Below are positions 1 through 10,396 of a DNA stretch of 64,000 nt, piece after piece. The notes below the pieces were generated by a model. The model was not told the DNA's origin and ran no database searches. It saw nothing but the letters and a program-made list of their open reading frames with translations. The first letter of the stretch is position 1. The number at the start of each line of letters is the position of its first letter. Source of the DNA: Patellaria atrata CBS 101060 (lineage: Eukaryota; Ascomycota; Dothideomycetes; Patellariales; Patellariaceae); contig MU006102.1 of assembly GCA_010093705.1 (NCBI GenBank), positions 495,947 through 559,946 on the forward strand. Reading direction: 5' to 3'. The translations under genes were made by a program, and so were the position numbers.

Positions 1-722
1 ATCACAAACGGCGTCTCCCTACACTCCCTCAAGCGCAGCCTCACCCTCGCTAGCATAGCCGCTGGAACCAATCCCCGCAAGCGCATCGCAACGCTGAGAG
101 ATCACTTCGTCAAGGCGTTCGGCGATCCGGATAGTGAAGCGTATACGGCGGCTGTAGATGCTTTCGCCAGGTCTTTGGCAGCTTATAGTATTATTTGCTA
201 TATTTTGCAGCTGAAGGATAGACACAATGGGAACATCCTGATCGATAATGTCGGACATATCATACACATCGACTTCGGCTTCATGCTCTCCAATTCCCCC
301 GGGAGCATGGGTTTTGAAGCCGCGCCGTTCAAACTCACGCAGGAATACATAGACGTCTTGGGAGGCGTTGGAGCATCTGCTTTCAACGACTTTAAAACGC
401 TGTGTAAGCGTGCTTTTCAAGCGCTGAGGAAGGAAGCCGAGCGCATCGTCATGTTGGTCGAGATGATGGGGCGACAGAGCAAGATGCCGTGTTTTGCGGC
501 GGGCGTGGCGCAGGCGAGCAGTGCGCTCAGGGGGAGGTTCATGCTACAGTTGAGCAGGGAGGAGGCCGAGGGGTGGGTGGAGGAGTTGGTGACCAAGAGT
601 GCCGGAAGTTATTATACGAGACTGTGAGTTGCATTTCCTCCTTACCGCGTTTCTATACGCATGTGGACTGATTTTGTGATAGCTATGATACCTTTCAGTA
701 TCGCACCCAGGGTATATATTGA
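1..722 (+). CDS. PIK1: Phosphatidylinositol 4-kinase Pik1, C-terminal part
   Basis: The window opens inside the catalytic domain of a type III phosphatidylinositol 4-kinase, which makes PI4P at the Golgi. The reading frame is open from base 1. The catalytic loop KDRHNGNIL, the activation motif HIDFGF and the stretch MLSNSPGSMGFEAAPFKLTQ are seen; the 'LSNSP' form marks the Pik1/PI4K-beta branch, while Stt4 has a different sequence here. The simple ORF stops at 627, but a GTGAGT donor lies at 624 and an acceptor ends at 682. Splicing this 59-bp intron adds LYDTFQYRTQGIY, matching the known Pik1 end (LYD-F-TQGIY). The CDS is therefore 1..623 joined to 683..722. The 5' part lies outside the window. 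Confidence 0.93.
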
Positions 723-1659
723 GATTTGACAGTCGGGAAGCGGTGTTAGGTGTTGGGGGGATTTGCGTTTGCATTGAGGGCGCTTTTGGCGGGCATTGGG
801 ATGTTGATGGGCAATTGCATATAGTGTTCAATGCATGAAGGTCGTATAGATCTTGGTATATATCTCTCTGCTTGTTAAAACTGTCTTCTAATCCCCCGGA
901 AAGCGCCATAGTGGGCAAAATCTTCCGAAAGGCCAATGAGTTTGCGTTCTGTCTCGGAGTATGGATCTTTCCAAGCATTTCCTACGAAATTCTTTGACCC
1001 GAACTCTTCAGTCACCATGTCTAGACAAGATTATACGTAGTGATGATTGGGAAAAGGAAGTAGCGTGATATGAGAATGTTCAGCCCCAACTCAGCTGTAG
1101 AGAAGAACGAAAGGTCCGAAAGGGTCCAAGTGAGATATTACGTGAAACAAGTATACAGCGAGGGATACGAGTAGAACTATATCACTTCTTTGGAGGTCCT
1201 CTAGACGCCCACCTGATTTTATTTGTTCCGCTTACCTGAACTTTTCTTAAATGTTGAGGCTCACCGTAGGGGTAAATTTAGAGCGCGTCATCAGCTGATT
1301 TCGCGTTGCTGAAGCTCGGAGGGTATTAACCACAGCCTCCTACTTATACTAGACAGATGATGCAAGTGTAAATGCGACTTGAAATAAAATCTATGTCGCT
1401 TTCGATTGTCGTACGGCGAAAGGAAAACTTGCTACTCCGTATAAATCGTTTCATTCGCGCTAGAATAGATTAGAACTAGAACTACCGTACCTTAGGGCCT
1501 GGGATGCCGCGCCGATTGCGCGCCACCTGTCGGCTCCCCTTTCTCGTGCAGGTACGATAGGTGTAGAACTATCAACAAGCAAAATATGGTTGCCTTGCAG
1601 CATCAAAGTTTTGTATATTGTTCCTTCAATCCTGGAGGACCTGGAAACCCGCGAGCGGC
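723..1659. other. Intergenic, no gene seen
   Basis: About 0.9 kb between the Pik1 end and the next plus-strand gene. Short ORFs on both strands look like chance. A GC-rich patch with overlapping CGCGCC/GCGCGC sits near 1507-1530, shortly before the next gene. Nothing else is recognised. Confidence 0.6.
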
Positions 1660-3309
1660 ATGTCCAATGTCAGCGCGTCAGACATCATCACCTATGGTGG
1701 TGTTCCTCTCGCCGTACTAGGTGTATTACCCACGATATTTACATCCATCCGGAGCATGAAGATGGTTCGAACGGTCCGAAAAACACTGGAACGGAATGGC
1801 GTTGCTGCGTTGACGCGTAGTAGCTTGCTTTCAGGCATACTTGAAATAGAGATGCCTAGGAAGAGCATACACCCCCTCGAGCGATCGGATCCAGCATATT
1901 TCGAGCTGTCGAAAACCGCGTCGGAATTGAAAGGCGGAAGCTACACAATTTTTAATTGGAAGGAGCTGGTTGTGGGGTCAAAAACATATCGTCTGATGTA
2001 TCATGATGAATTGAGTCAGCCCCAGGCGGAAATTGAATTCGAGCAACTCCTGGCGTTTTTGCTGGATCGAGGGGCAGTTCCCAGTCCAGCTGGATTCAAT
2101 GATCTGAGGACATCTGGATTGTGGACACCGGCTGGCACAAAGTTATTGCTCAGTCCATGTACTGCTGATGGTGTCTTGACTGTCTCAACTCCTGACGATT
2201 CTGACGGCATTCTATCACTTGTTCTGTCATGGTGTTCAGAATGGGATAGAAGAGATGGCGACTCGCTCCCACCCTATTGGGTCCGTGTAAGCCCTGGTAT
2301 GGACTATGAGACTCTTGGGAAAGCGTTGAAAAAGGAGGAAAAATCAGAGGCGGATGATGCTCTCGAGCGATCTGAAGGAAGTGGAGGTCCCCAATCAAGC
2401 ATGTGCATACGTATAGGGTTAAATGGAATCGAAAATGCATATTCCGAAGACGACCCCAAGTGTTCGCTCAGTCTCTTGCATATAAGTAGTCATTATGGAC
2501 CAAATGCCTCCACAGCGTTCTGGTTTGCATGTGCAGCTACTGCAGTTGCCGCTCCTCGAGGTGGTCTCTGGAGATTTACTATTCCCGAGGAGATTCTCTC
2601 ACTCTGTGCAAGGGATTCTGTGCCTTGTGGAGTGATGGTGCTTCTTGCACTTATGGAAGAAGATGCTGTAAGTAAATATGGCAACCTAGTCTGGGCGCGA
2701 AGTCTGACTCTGTAGGTCCCTATGTGGCGTACTCCATTTGATACACAACTTGAGAATTTTGAGCGTCAACGCAAAATTCAAGAGCAAAGTCGACTTATAC
2801 ATCAAGAGTATCGGCTTCCACCTGAACAGCGGCAAGCAGCATGGAGGGCGAGAATTGAGAAAGAACATTTTGACTTTCACCATGACCATCAAAGGAAAAT
2901 CTTGGAGCAGGAACGACAGCGTGAACAAGAACTTCGAGAGGCATTAAGCTCGCAGCGCCTGAGTCTAGCGAAAGTTGCTGAAGCGAATCGCAAGTGGCTT
3001 GTTGTTAATGGTCATATCAATGAGGAAACCAGTATCACTAGCGTCGTTGAACAGATGTTGTTTTGCATGGTCCAGCATGAAGAAATGGCGAAGTCGATTG
3101 CTGCAATGTTAGATCGATGGAAGAACTGGTCTGATAATGGCGGTATGAACAAAGCTCACTTCACGTCCGTGAAAGAGGAGCAAGTCTCCTTCGCTCTCGC
3201 GTCGTGTTTTCTCTTTGCGATAAAGGAATCATCAATGGCCGCTGCGGGAGGAGTTGTTGCGGATCTACAAGAATGCTTAAGGATATGGAAAAAGGTTCGA
3301 CTTGGATAG
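1660..3309 (+). CDS. Conserved-looking hypothetical protein, two exons
   Basis: I do not recognise this protein. The simple ORF begins at 1618, but the ATG at 1660 (MSNVSASDIITYGG) is preferred because it directly precedes a hydrophobic stretch (PLAVLGVLPTIF, about residues 16-27) that could be a signal anchor. A perfect GTAAGT donor at 2668 and an acceptor ending at 2715 (48 bp, branch TCTGAC) join two open frames in phase 0, replacing a stop at 2713-2715. The product is about 533 residues: an N-terminal hydrophobic segment, a globular middle, then a charged helical stretch rich in Glu, Arg and Gln (about residues 345-430) that looks like a coiled coil. Family and function are unknown. The splice model is good because both exons stay open for over 1.6 kb. 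Confidence 0.75.
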
Positions 3310-3818
3310 GAGTGTTTAGAAGGACTGGTTCTTATGGGATCGAGTGAGAATCTCCCTTTGCCAGCAAATCTTAACTTATTAAGCCCTTGAAGCCTTTTTT
3401 CTATATCCTTTCGATATTTATCGTGGTACGCATGGTACGCATATCAACTATTGCACATTTAGTGTACTTATTATTATAGTACTTGTACGACCTTTACTGT
3501 AACGTTCATGCCTTCTCGTCAAGAGCAGGAGGAATTATGACTCTTTACAATTCCTCAGGCTAGGTTTTCAGGCTCAAGGAATTGCCTGTATTTCTCGACA
3601 AACAATACCCCATGAGGTATTATTAGCCTGTCGCTGTTTGCTTGCTCACTCACCGCGTTCATGATGAGAAATAACCGGCGGCTATTGGTGCGGGGAGCAA
3701 GAGTTGTCTCCGGGCCGATCGGAGCTTGGCATCTGGGGCATCTGGGGAATCCGGTCTTAAATAAAAGCTACTCGCCTGCACATTTTACGTTCAGCCCTTA
3801 GTGACAATTGACACCAAG
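3310..3818. other. ILV3 upstream region
   Basis: Holds the likely ILV3 promoter. Two very short tandem duplications are visible: GGTACGCAT twice near 3424-3441 and GCATCTGGG twice near 3729-3746. A TGACTC sequence at 3538-3543 resembles half of a Gcn4/CpcA-type site, which would suit general amino-acid control, but a single partial match is weak evidence. Confidence 0.4.
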
Positions 3819-5669
3819 ATGCTGCTCCCACGGATAACAAGTGTGCAGGCTCGGCCAGCTTGGTGCTCGAGGGCGTTATGGAGACCATTGTAAGCATAAT
3901 CACCCGCCAATTGCTGCTCGAATGTTTCCCACTAACTGGATGTCAGACGAGGGCTCTCCACCTCAACAAGGCGTCAAGCGGAGGAATTGAACAAAGTCAG
4001 CAAGCATATCACACAACCGAAGTCTCAGGGAGCTTCTCAGGCCATGCTCTACGCCACCGGCCTTAAAGAAGAGGATATGAACAAGGCTCAGGTCGGAATC
4101 GCTTCAACATGGTTTTCGGGAAACCCGTGCAATATGCACTTGATGGAACTCAATAACGTAGTCAAGGAGGGAGTACAGCGCGCAGGCCTCTGGCCCATGC
4201 AATTCAACACCATTGGTGTCAGTGACGCCATCTCAATGGGGACAAAGGGTATGCGATACTCTCTTCAATCTCGCGACATCATTGCAGATTCCATAGAGTC
4301 AGTTATGGGCGGCCAATGGTATGATGCGAACATTTCCATTCCTGGTTGCGATAAAAACATGCCTGGTGTTGTGATAGCGATGGGCAGACATAACCGCCCG
4401 TCAATAATGGTCTACGGCGGCTCCATTGCTCCTGGCTGCGCTAAATCGCTGGACAATCAAAAAATCGACATCGTCTCCGCCTTCCAGGCGTACGGGCAAT
4501 TCATATATGGCGATATCAACGAAGAGGCTCGCTTCGACATAATCCGGCACGCTTGTCCTGGAAGTGGTGCCTGTGGTGGAATGTACACTGCTAACACCAT
4601 GGCTACAGCTATCGAAACCATTGGATTATCTCTTCCCGGTTCATCTTCCAATCCCGCGGAGTCTCAAGCAAAACGACTTGAGTGTCTGGCCGCTGGTGGT
4701 GCTATTAAAAACCTTCTTAAGGAGGATATCCGACCCCGTGACATTATGACTAGACAAGCATTCGAAAACGCCATGGTTGTTACCACTATTTTGGGTGGCT
4801 CCACCAATGCGGTATTGCATCTAATTGCCATGGCCGACAGTGTAGGATTGAAACTTACAATCGACGACTTCCAAGCCGTGAGCGACCGGACACCCTTCCT
4901 TGCCGATCTTAAGCCATCTGGCAAATATGTCATGGCGGATCTCTTTAATATTGGCGGTACTCCAGCTCTCTTGAAGCTCCTCGTCAGAGAAGGCGTCATT
5001 GATGGGTCCGGAATTACTGTCACTGGGAAAACCCTCAAAGAAAACGTCGAATCAGCCCCTGAGTTTCCCTCAGATCAACAAGTCATCAAACCATTCTCAT
5101 CTCCCATTAAATCTACAGGTCATATCCAGATTCTGCGCGGTTCCCTTGCCCCAGGTGGATGTGTTGGTAAAATCACAGGCAAAGAGGGGTTGAAATTTGT
5201 GGGTAAAGCCAAAGTATATAATGACGAAGATGATTTTATTGCTGCACTTGAGCGAGAAGAGCTCAAAAAAGGTGAGAAGACTGTCGTGGTGATTAGGTAC
5301 GAGGGACCCAAGGGCGGGCCAGGCATGCCAGAAATGCTTAAACCGAGTGCCGCAATCATGGGTGCTGGCCTAGGTCACGATGTCGCTTTGATTACCGATG
5401 GAAGGTTCAGCGGAGGTAGCCACGGGTTCCTTATTGGTCACATTGTTCCGGAAGCGCAAGAAGGTGGCCCAATCGGATTAGTCCAGGACGGGGACGAGAT
5501 CACCATCGATGCTGAAACTAGGAGACTGGACGTAAATGTCAGTGAGGCAGATTTAGAGAAGAGGAGGAGTGAGTGGAAAGCCCCGCCCTTGAAGTACAAC
5601 AAGGGCACACTCTATAAGTATGCCAAGAATGTAAAAGACGCCAGTCATGGGTGCATCACAGATGCATAA
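3819..5669 (+). CDS. ILV3: Dihydroxy-acid dehydratase, mitochondrial
   Basis: Catalyses the dehydration of dihydroxy-acids to 2-keto acids in valine, isoleucine and leucine synthesis in the mitochondrial matrix. The start is the ATG at 3819. Exon 1 (3819..3889) encodes an Arg-rich presequence, and a 57-bp intron (3890..3946, branch CTAAC) joins it in phase to 3947..5669, giving about 597 residues. The presequence then reads on as [12 protein letters not shown], typical of a matrix-targeting peptide. Iron-sulfur ligands of the IlvD/Edd family are present: Cys in NPCNMHL (about 84), PGCDKNMPG (about 157) and [11 protein letters not shown] (about 226). The C-terminal half has the family's [11 protein letters not shown] simple ORF call starting at a TTG would miss the whole targeting sequence. 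The length is normal for the family and no defect is seen. Confidence 0.96.
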
Positions 5670-6549
5670 GCGATAGGAGTAACGCGCTGTACTACTGTAC
5701 AAGTGTATATACTACCTTGGGAGCGTCCCTGGATCTTTGAGCATCAGGCGTTTGGGAATGGTTAGGTTCAAAAGGACTTGGATGACACTATTTATTTGAC
5801 GGTTAGCACAATGGCTTAATCCATCAGAAACTAATCAAGAATATATCTACATAGAGTAGAGGCTCGACTCTACCTTTCCCCTGATGCATTTACGAGACAA
5901 CGTTGCTACCGCCCTTCTTCCCAGTCGAAACATCTGTACTCACTTCTGCTATTCGACTGATCGTCTTCGATACTGGAGTTGATTTGTCAGGGACGAGGAA
6001 ATGAATGATCGCACCTATGGATTGTTTGCTGTTGCTCCCGTTCAGATTGTTTTGAATGAAATGGGAAGAGATATAACCGGGGCTGATAGCAATTCTAATA
6101 AACAATTCGTAAAAGATTCAGTGACCCATTTTCAAAAGCGTATAGCTTCCAGGTGTGTATTCTAGTAATAATTCTAGCTCATCATGGAGCGAAGTCTAAG
6201 TACTTTAATGGCATGTATTGATGATACGGGTACCGGAAGCTCTTTAGAGGTATAAGCTGGGCAATAGGATCACTTTCCGTAGCTTAGTGTAGTGTTGCCT
6301 CCCTAGATTAGGGTATGAAAATATTTGTAGTTTTGAGCATTCTTTAGCACAAGCTGAACTTTGAAGGTTTTAAGCCAGAGCTTAACTTACTTTGAAGTAA
6401 AGTATAAAACTGTGATGTCACCTCCGTCAAATGGCCAAAAGTCCTACCTCGGCTAGCGCGGTGAGCTTCTATCGACGACATTCTTTGTCTCAGAAATCCA
6501 TTCCAATGCTCAACACCTGCATCATCACGCTTTCCTAAGGCTATCGACC
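5670..6549. other. Intergenic, one doubtful minus ORF
   Basis: A 71-codon minus-strand frame (5890..6105, beginning at a TTG) contains SPGYISSHFIQNN and a Ser/Thr/Lys-rich tail with a possible donor inside. No start ATG, partner exon or family is recognised, so it is not called as a gene. The part next to 6550 is the probable promoter of the following gene. Confidence 0.4.
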
Positions 6550-7932
6550 ATGTCGCAGCTGCAGAAGCCGCCAGAGACGATTCGTATTAAGCGAAAGATT
6601 ATCGATGAACCTGTTGATTCTCTTTGTTAGTCTTACAACACCCGAACTACGCTCATTTGTCACTTACTTCCTCTTAGACATAGAATCGAAAACCAAACGT
6701 CATGCTAGTAACTACCAGTATTTTTTCCGCCGAGTGGAGGATGCAAAGTTCAGTCCGGATCTCTCCGCTGAACCGACACCTAGCCCACCCAGGCGTGGAT
6801 ATGATGCCAATGGAGTTCCTTTGCTACAGACAACATTACCAGGAGAAGAGAAGTCCCACGAGAAAAGTGTAGATAAAATTACTACCAAACCTACACCACA
6901 CAAGCCGTCTTCAGGTGCCGGTATGCCGTCCTTGATCCGAAGCGCATCCCCAGCGAGATCCACAGGACGAATCACTCGCCCTGTGCGCCGATTTCATCTG
7001 TCCAAACTACCATCACTACCATCGTTGGGAGGTCTCTCTGGACGCATTGAGAAGAAGCGGACCGCAACTTTTGTGGAAAAACGACGCGCAGTTAGTCCGT
7101 CTAATGCGGATGCAAGGGGACAGAGCACCACAACTGAAACTCAAGATGGAAACAGCGTCACGTCTACATCGCGTCCTCTCAAGAGACCAGTTGGTTCCGT
7201 TGCTGAGAAGAGATGGCGTGAGATACAGAAAGACCACGCGAGGACGAAGTCGAAGATGCAAACCGTTAATGACGAGATTGAACCTTGGCGCTTAAGTAAA
7301 TTTGAGGAATACGCGCATGAATTGGAGCAGGAGCAAACTGCTGGGAAGAAGCAACAAGCTGTTGGTAACGATGCAATTCTTCAGCCAACTTCACCCAAGT
7401 TACGATATAAGCCCAAGAGTTCTATTATGAGATATCAAGACCGAAATGTCCAAACTCATATCGTGGACCAGGATCAAGATGGCATGGAAGTAGATACGGA
7501 TGACGAGAGCGCATACACGTACGATACTTTTGTTCGTTGTCAAACTGGGACACTCGTGCCTGTCGATACAAATATAATGCACGGTAATGTAGGTGTCCTT
7601 GTTATTGGCGAAGAGGACGAACCATTATGGGACAAGTACGCGGAAGATGAAAGTGATAAGGATTGGAATAGTGAGGAGGAAGATGAGAACGGTATGTTGA
7701 AGCTGAAACTCTTTAGACCTACAATCTAACAGAAATAGCTGAAAATTATCATGCTGCGGATTACCCAGAGGATGAGGTCGACTCTGACGACGATGTCGAT
7801 CGGATCGTCCGTGGCGGTCATGCCTCTGATGATGATGAATTCGTCTACGAAGATAATGAATATGATTCCGATGATGCAAGAAGTGATACCGAAGACTTGC
7901 AGTACCCTTGGAAGCGTCATCCTTGGGAATAA
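6550..7932 (+). CDS. IWR1: Iwr1-like RNA polymerase II nuclear import factor
   Basis: Iwr1 binds assembled RNA polymerase II and carries it into the nucleus. Three exons: 6550..6625, 6678..7691 and 7739..7932 (introns 52 and 47 bp; donors GTTAGT and GTATGT), giving about 427 residues. Exon 1 gives PPETIRIKRKIIDEPVDSL, and the first junction completes VDSLYIES, the N-terminal Iwr1 signature that doubles as the basic import signal. The last junction gives DENAENYHAADYPEDE, the conserved Iwr1 core, followed by a very acidic end (many Asp/Glu) and a terminal WKRHPWE. The middle is long, basic and probably disordered. A naive ORF would start inside intron 1 and stop inside intron 2, losing both family signatures. 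Identification rests on these two motifs and their order. Confidence 0.9.
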
Positions 7933-8210
7933 AAATAATTGGCGAAGACCCAGATAGCACTAGTTGAATCCTAACCTTAGAGAAGATTATCTTCAAATCC
8001 AAAGCTCTACCTTAGACCATCACAGATCTTTCTTCAGATAACCTCCAACCCTTGGCTCCACGGAACCATTGTGCCATATCTTTGGATGAATTATCCTCAT
8101 TCATTGAACACCACCTGCACCTCAAGCCCGAGAATAACATTGGTTCGACAAACCTTTCCCTCCCGTTCATACACTCCCTCAATTTCTGTGCAAAATCTCG
8201 CTATAAAAAC

Positions 8211-9165
8211 TCAAGCACGATTCTTCAAGAACCAGAAATCCCTTCGTTGCACACGGATACGGCCCCATTCCTCCCTCCATCCGTCAGATGAAACTGGGAG
8301 AGGAAGTGCCCAGGAGCTGACATCCTCCTCATTGTCATTGAGCCATAGCAACATGCTGCGCTTATCTTTCGAATCGCTCCCTCTTACCCCACTTTTTACA
8401 CCTGCTTCCTTCAAGATTCTTAAATGAATACTTTGAAGTCCCTCTTTAGTTCGATACAAGTATGTGTTCTCGTTTCCGCCTTGGTAGCGCCTTTGTTCAC
8501 CAGGCGGGAAATGTATACGGAATGCCATGGTAATGTCTTTCCACCTAGGTTGTTTGGACCCATAGAACCATCGCATCCAGAGAATAAATCGCTTCTCCTC
8601 AAGGTCATACTCTGGTCGATGTTGCTTTCCTCTGGTTTGCTCAACGGGCACTGAATTCGAGATTTCACAATCCCGGCGCGGTGAAGACGGTGGAGTTGGA
8701 TACTCATTCTGGGAGTGTAGGCTGCGCCGTATTTCGGTCTTGGCTCGTTGACGATATTTCCAAGCAGTCGGCCTCTCTTTCAAGTGATATCTGGGGTCCG
8801 GGGTCAAGCCGTCATCTGACCAGTGACCCCGCCGAGATGGAGTGGACATCTCAGAGTGAGATAGCATTCTATGTTTACTGAGATGGTTTTGACTCTCAGA
8901 GAGCGTCAACAAGTGTATGCTGGGAAGTGTATCTCCGGAGTCGTGACCTTCAACTCTGAGATTAGCATTTCATGCTAGATTGCTTCATTAGGAGCTGTAT
9001 TTCCCTAGAGAAATCTGCATTCTTACCTAGATTGTAGTTCTGTGCGGGCTCTACGTCGATCAGATTTCTAATGCTCATCTTGTCCCGATCGGTTACGGAC
9101 TCGTTCGGGCCCCGTGAGACAATAATGGGGGCGGTAGCATTGGCGGCGGACATGTTTGCAGACAT
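8211..9165 (-). CDS. Hypothetical protein with fungal SANT/HTH-like segment
   Basis: Unrecognised as a named gene. Proposed exons on the minus strand are 9165..9027 and 8947..8211, joined by a 79-bp intron with a strong GTAAGA donor; the acceptor (GAAG) is weaker and was chosen because it alone keeps the frame. The product is about 291 residues. The start is the ATG at 9165 (MSANMSAANATAP). The N-terminal half is polar and probably disordered with PTPPSSP-type runs. The middle has the segment YDLEEKRFILWMRWFYGS then QPRWKDITMAFRIHFP, resembling a helix-turn-helix or SANT-like pattern (aromatic residues, then 'W-x2-I-x2-AF') seen in many fungal proteins of unknown role. DNA binding is only an inference. 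An ATG at 8867 would give a shorter form without exon 1. Confidence 0.5.
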
Positions 9166-9835
9166 GAAGTCGACCTAGATTTCACAGTAATTCGAGTCAC
9201 TTAGCAACAATAGTCAGGATCTTGCTTCGATATTTCAGAATGAAGAGGCGAAAGTAGGACACTGTCGTTCCTCATACCGGACCGCAGACTTTATGTATTC
9301 TGGCAGGCCACCTTAATTGTCGTTCAACATCCTATTTACAAAGTATCAATCCTCCCCTTCCTCAGTCTTTTGTGATACATTCGAGTTACATGGTACAGGG
9401 GCCTGCGCCCGGGAGACAATCCGCAGATCCTATACGTCCAAAATAAATTCACGTTTATTGTGGTAGGTTCCGTTCTCTTGAGTGAATCTCTTTGTCGTGT
9501 TCAAATTCGAATGGATTCTGCTGAACGAAAACCCAGTACCCAATTCAAGGGTAAGTGCTTTCTCATTGGATCCAGTTCTGTCTCTGCATCTAGAACTCTA
9601 CACATCCCGTAGATCTGCTCCTTCTTTAACATGTTTCCAGTCCCTCGGGATATCAATCAAGTCATTGCAACCTCCAGAGTGCAAATTCGTTCTTGCAAGT
9701 TTAAAATTTGGTATACATTTTTAGCGGCATTCGGCAGTGGTGCCAGCGATATATCATCAATAGTGACTCTAACTTTGAGTCAGAAATGAATACATTAATA
9801 CAGCTCTCATGCTTGATATTAGAATGGAGTTCATT

Positions 9836-10396
9836 CTAGCGAGCTCCAAGGCGGAACGGGCGGTTAGTGTCGAAACACGGTACCCTTGAAGAACGGCAAT
9901 AGGCGCGATTGAATCTGATCGCTGACATGTCAATCACCCACGAACCGGACCGATCATGAGCCAGGCCCATTCGGGATACCGACATCCGGGACGAAGAATA
10001 ATCAAAGTTACAGACGCTGCTCTGCGTTAGCACAAACTCTGGAATATGCCACGCCTTCCTCGCGTATGCAGCTCTATGCTGGCGCCATTGGGAAGGGGAA
10101 GGGCCAATCTCTCGTTGCTTTTGTGAACGCTTTAGCGGAACCCATTGGCCTTTTAACGGCAAGCCAAAGCTTGGAGACCGACGATTAAGAATTACGACTG
10201 TCCCATACACTAAATTCTTTTCTTCTCTAACCATCTGATTATACCGGTTCATGTCTATGTGATGTATCGGATTTTGCCCTGTTAGGTGAAACGGTGTCTC
10301 GCATGAACGCCACGTTCCCAGACAATCGGTTTCGTACACAGATTCGAACCAAAAATAATACTCCAGAGGCCGGGAATCAGGTTTGACAGTTGACAT
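9836..10396 (-). CDS. Doubtful hypothetical ORF
   Basis: A single 186-codon open frame beginning with an ATG (MSTVKPDSRPLEYYFWFES). It is rich in Arg, Ser and Trp, with no signal peptide, membrane segment or motif I know. No introns are needed. It is the longest open frame in a 6-kb region otherwise empty of genes, which is its main support. It could equally be chance. A lineage-specific gene is possible but not shown. Confidence 0.2.
   Translation of the reverse strand: MSTVKPDSRPLEYYFWFESVYETDCLGTWRSCETPFHLTGQNPIHHIDMNRYNQMVREEKNLVYGTVVILNRRSPSFGLPLKGQWVPLKRSQKQREIGPSPSQWRQHRAAYARKAWHIPEFVLTQSSVCNFDYSSSRMSVSRMGLAHDRSGSWVIDMSAIRFNRAYCRSSRVPCFDTNRPFRLGAR

Noticed and set aside
5890-6105. Minus-strand 71-codon ORF with SPGYISS that hinted at an SDR enzyme
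   Set aside because: No Rossmann motif, catalytic Tyr/Lys or partner exon was found on either side, and it starts at TTG.
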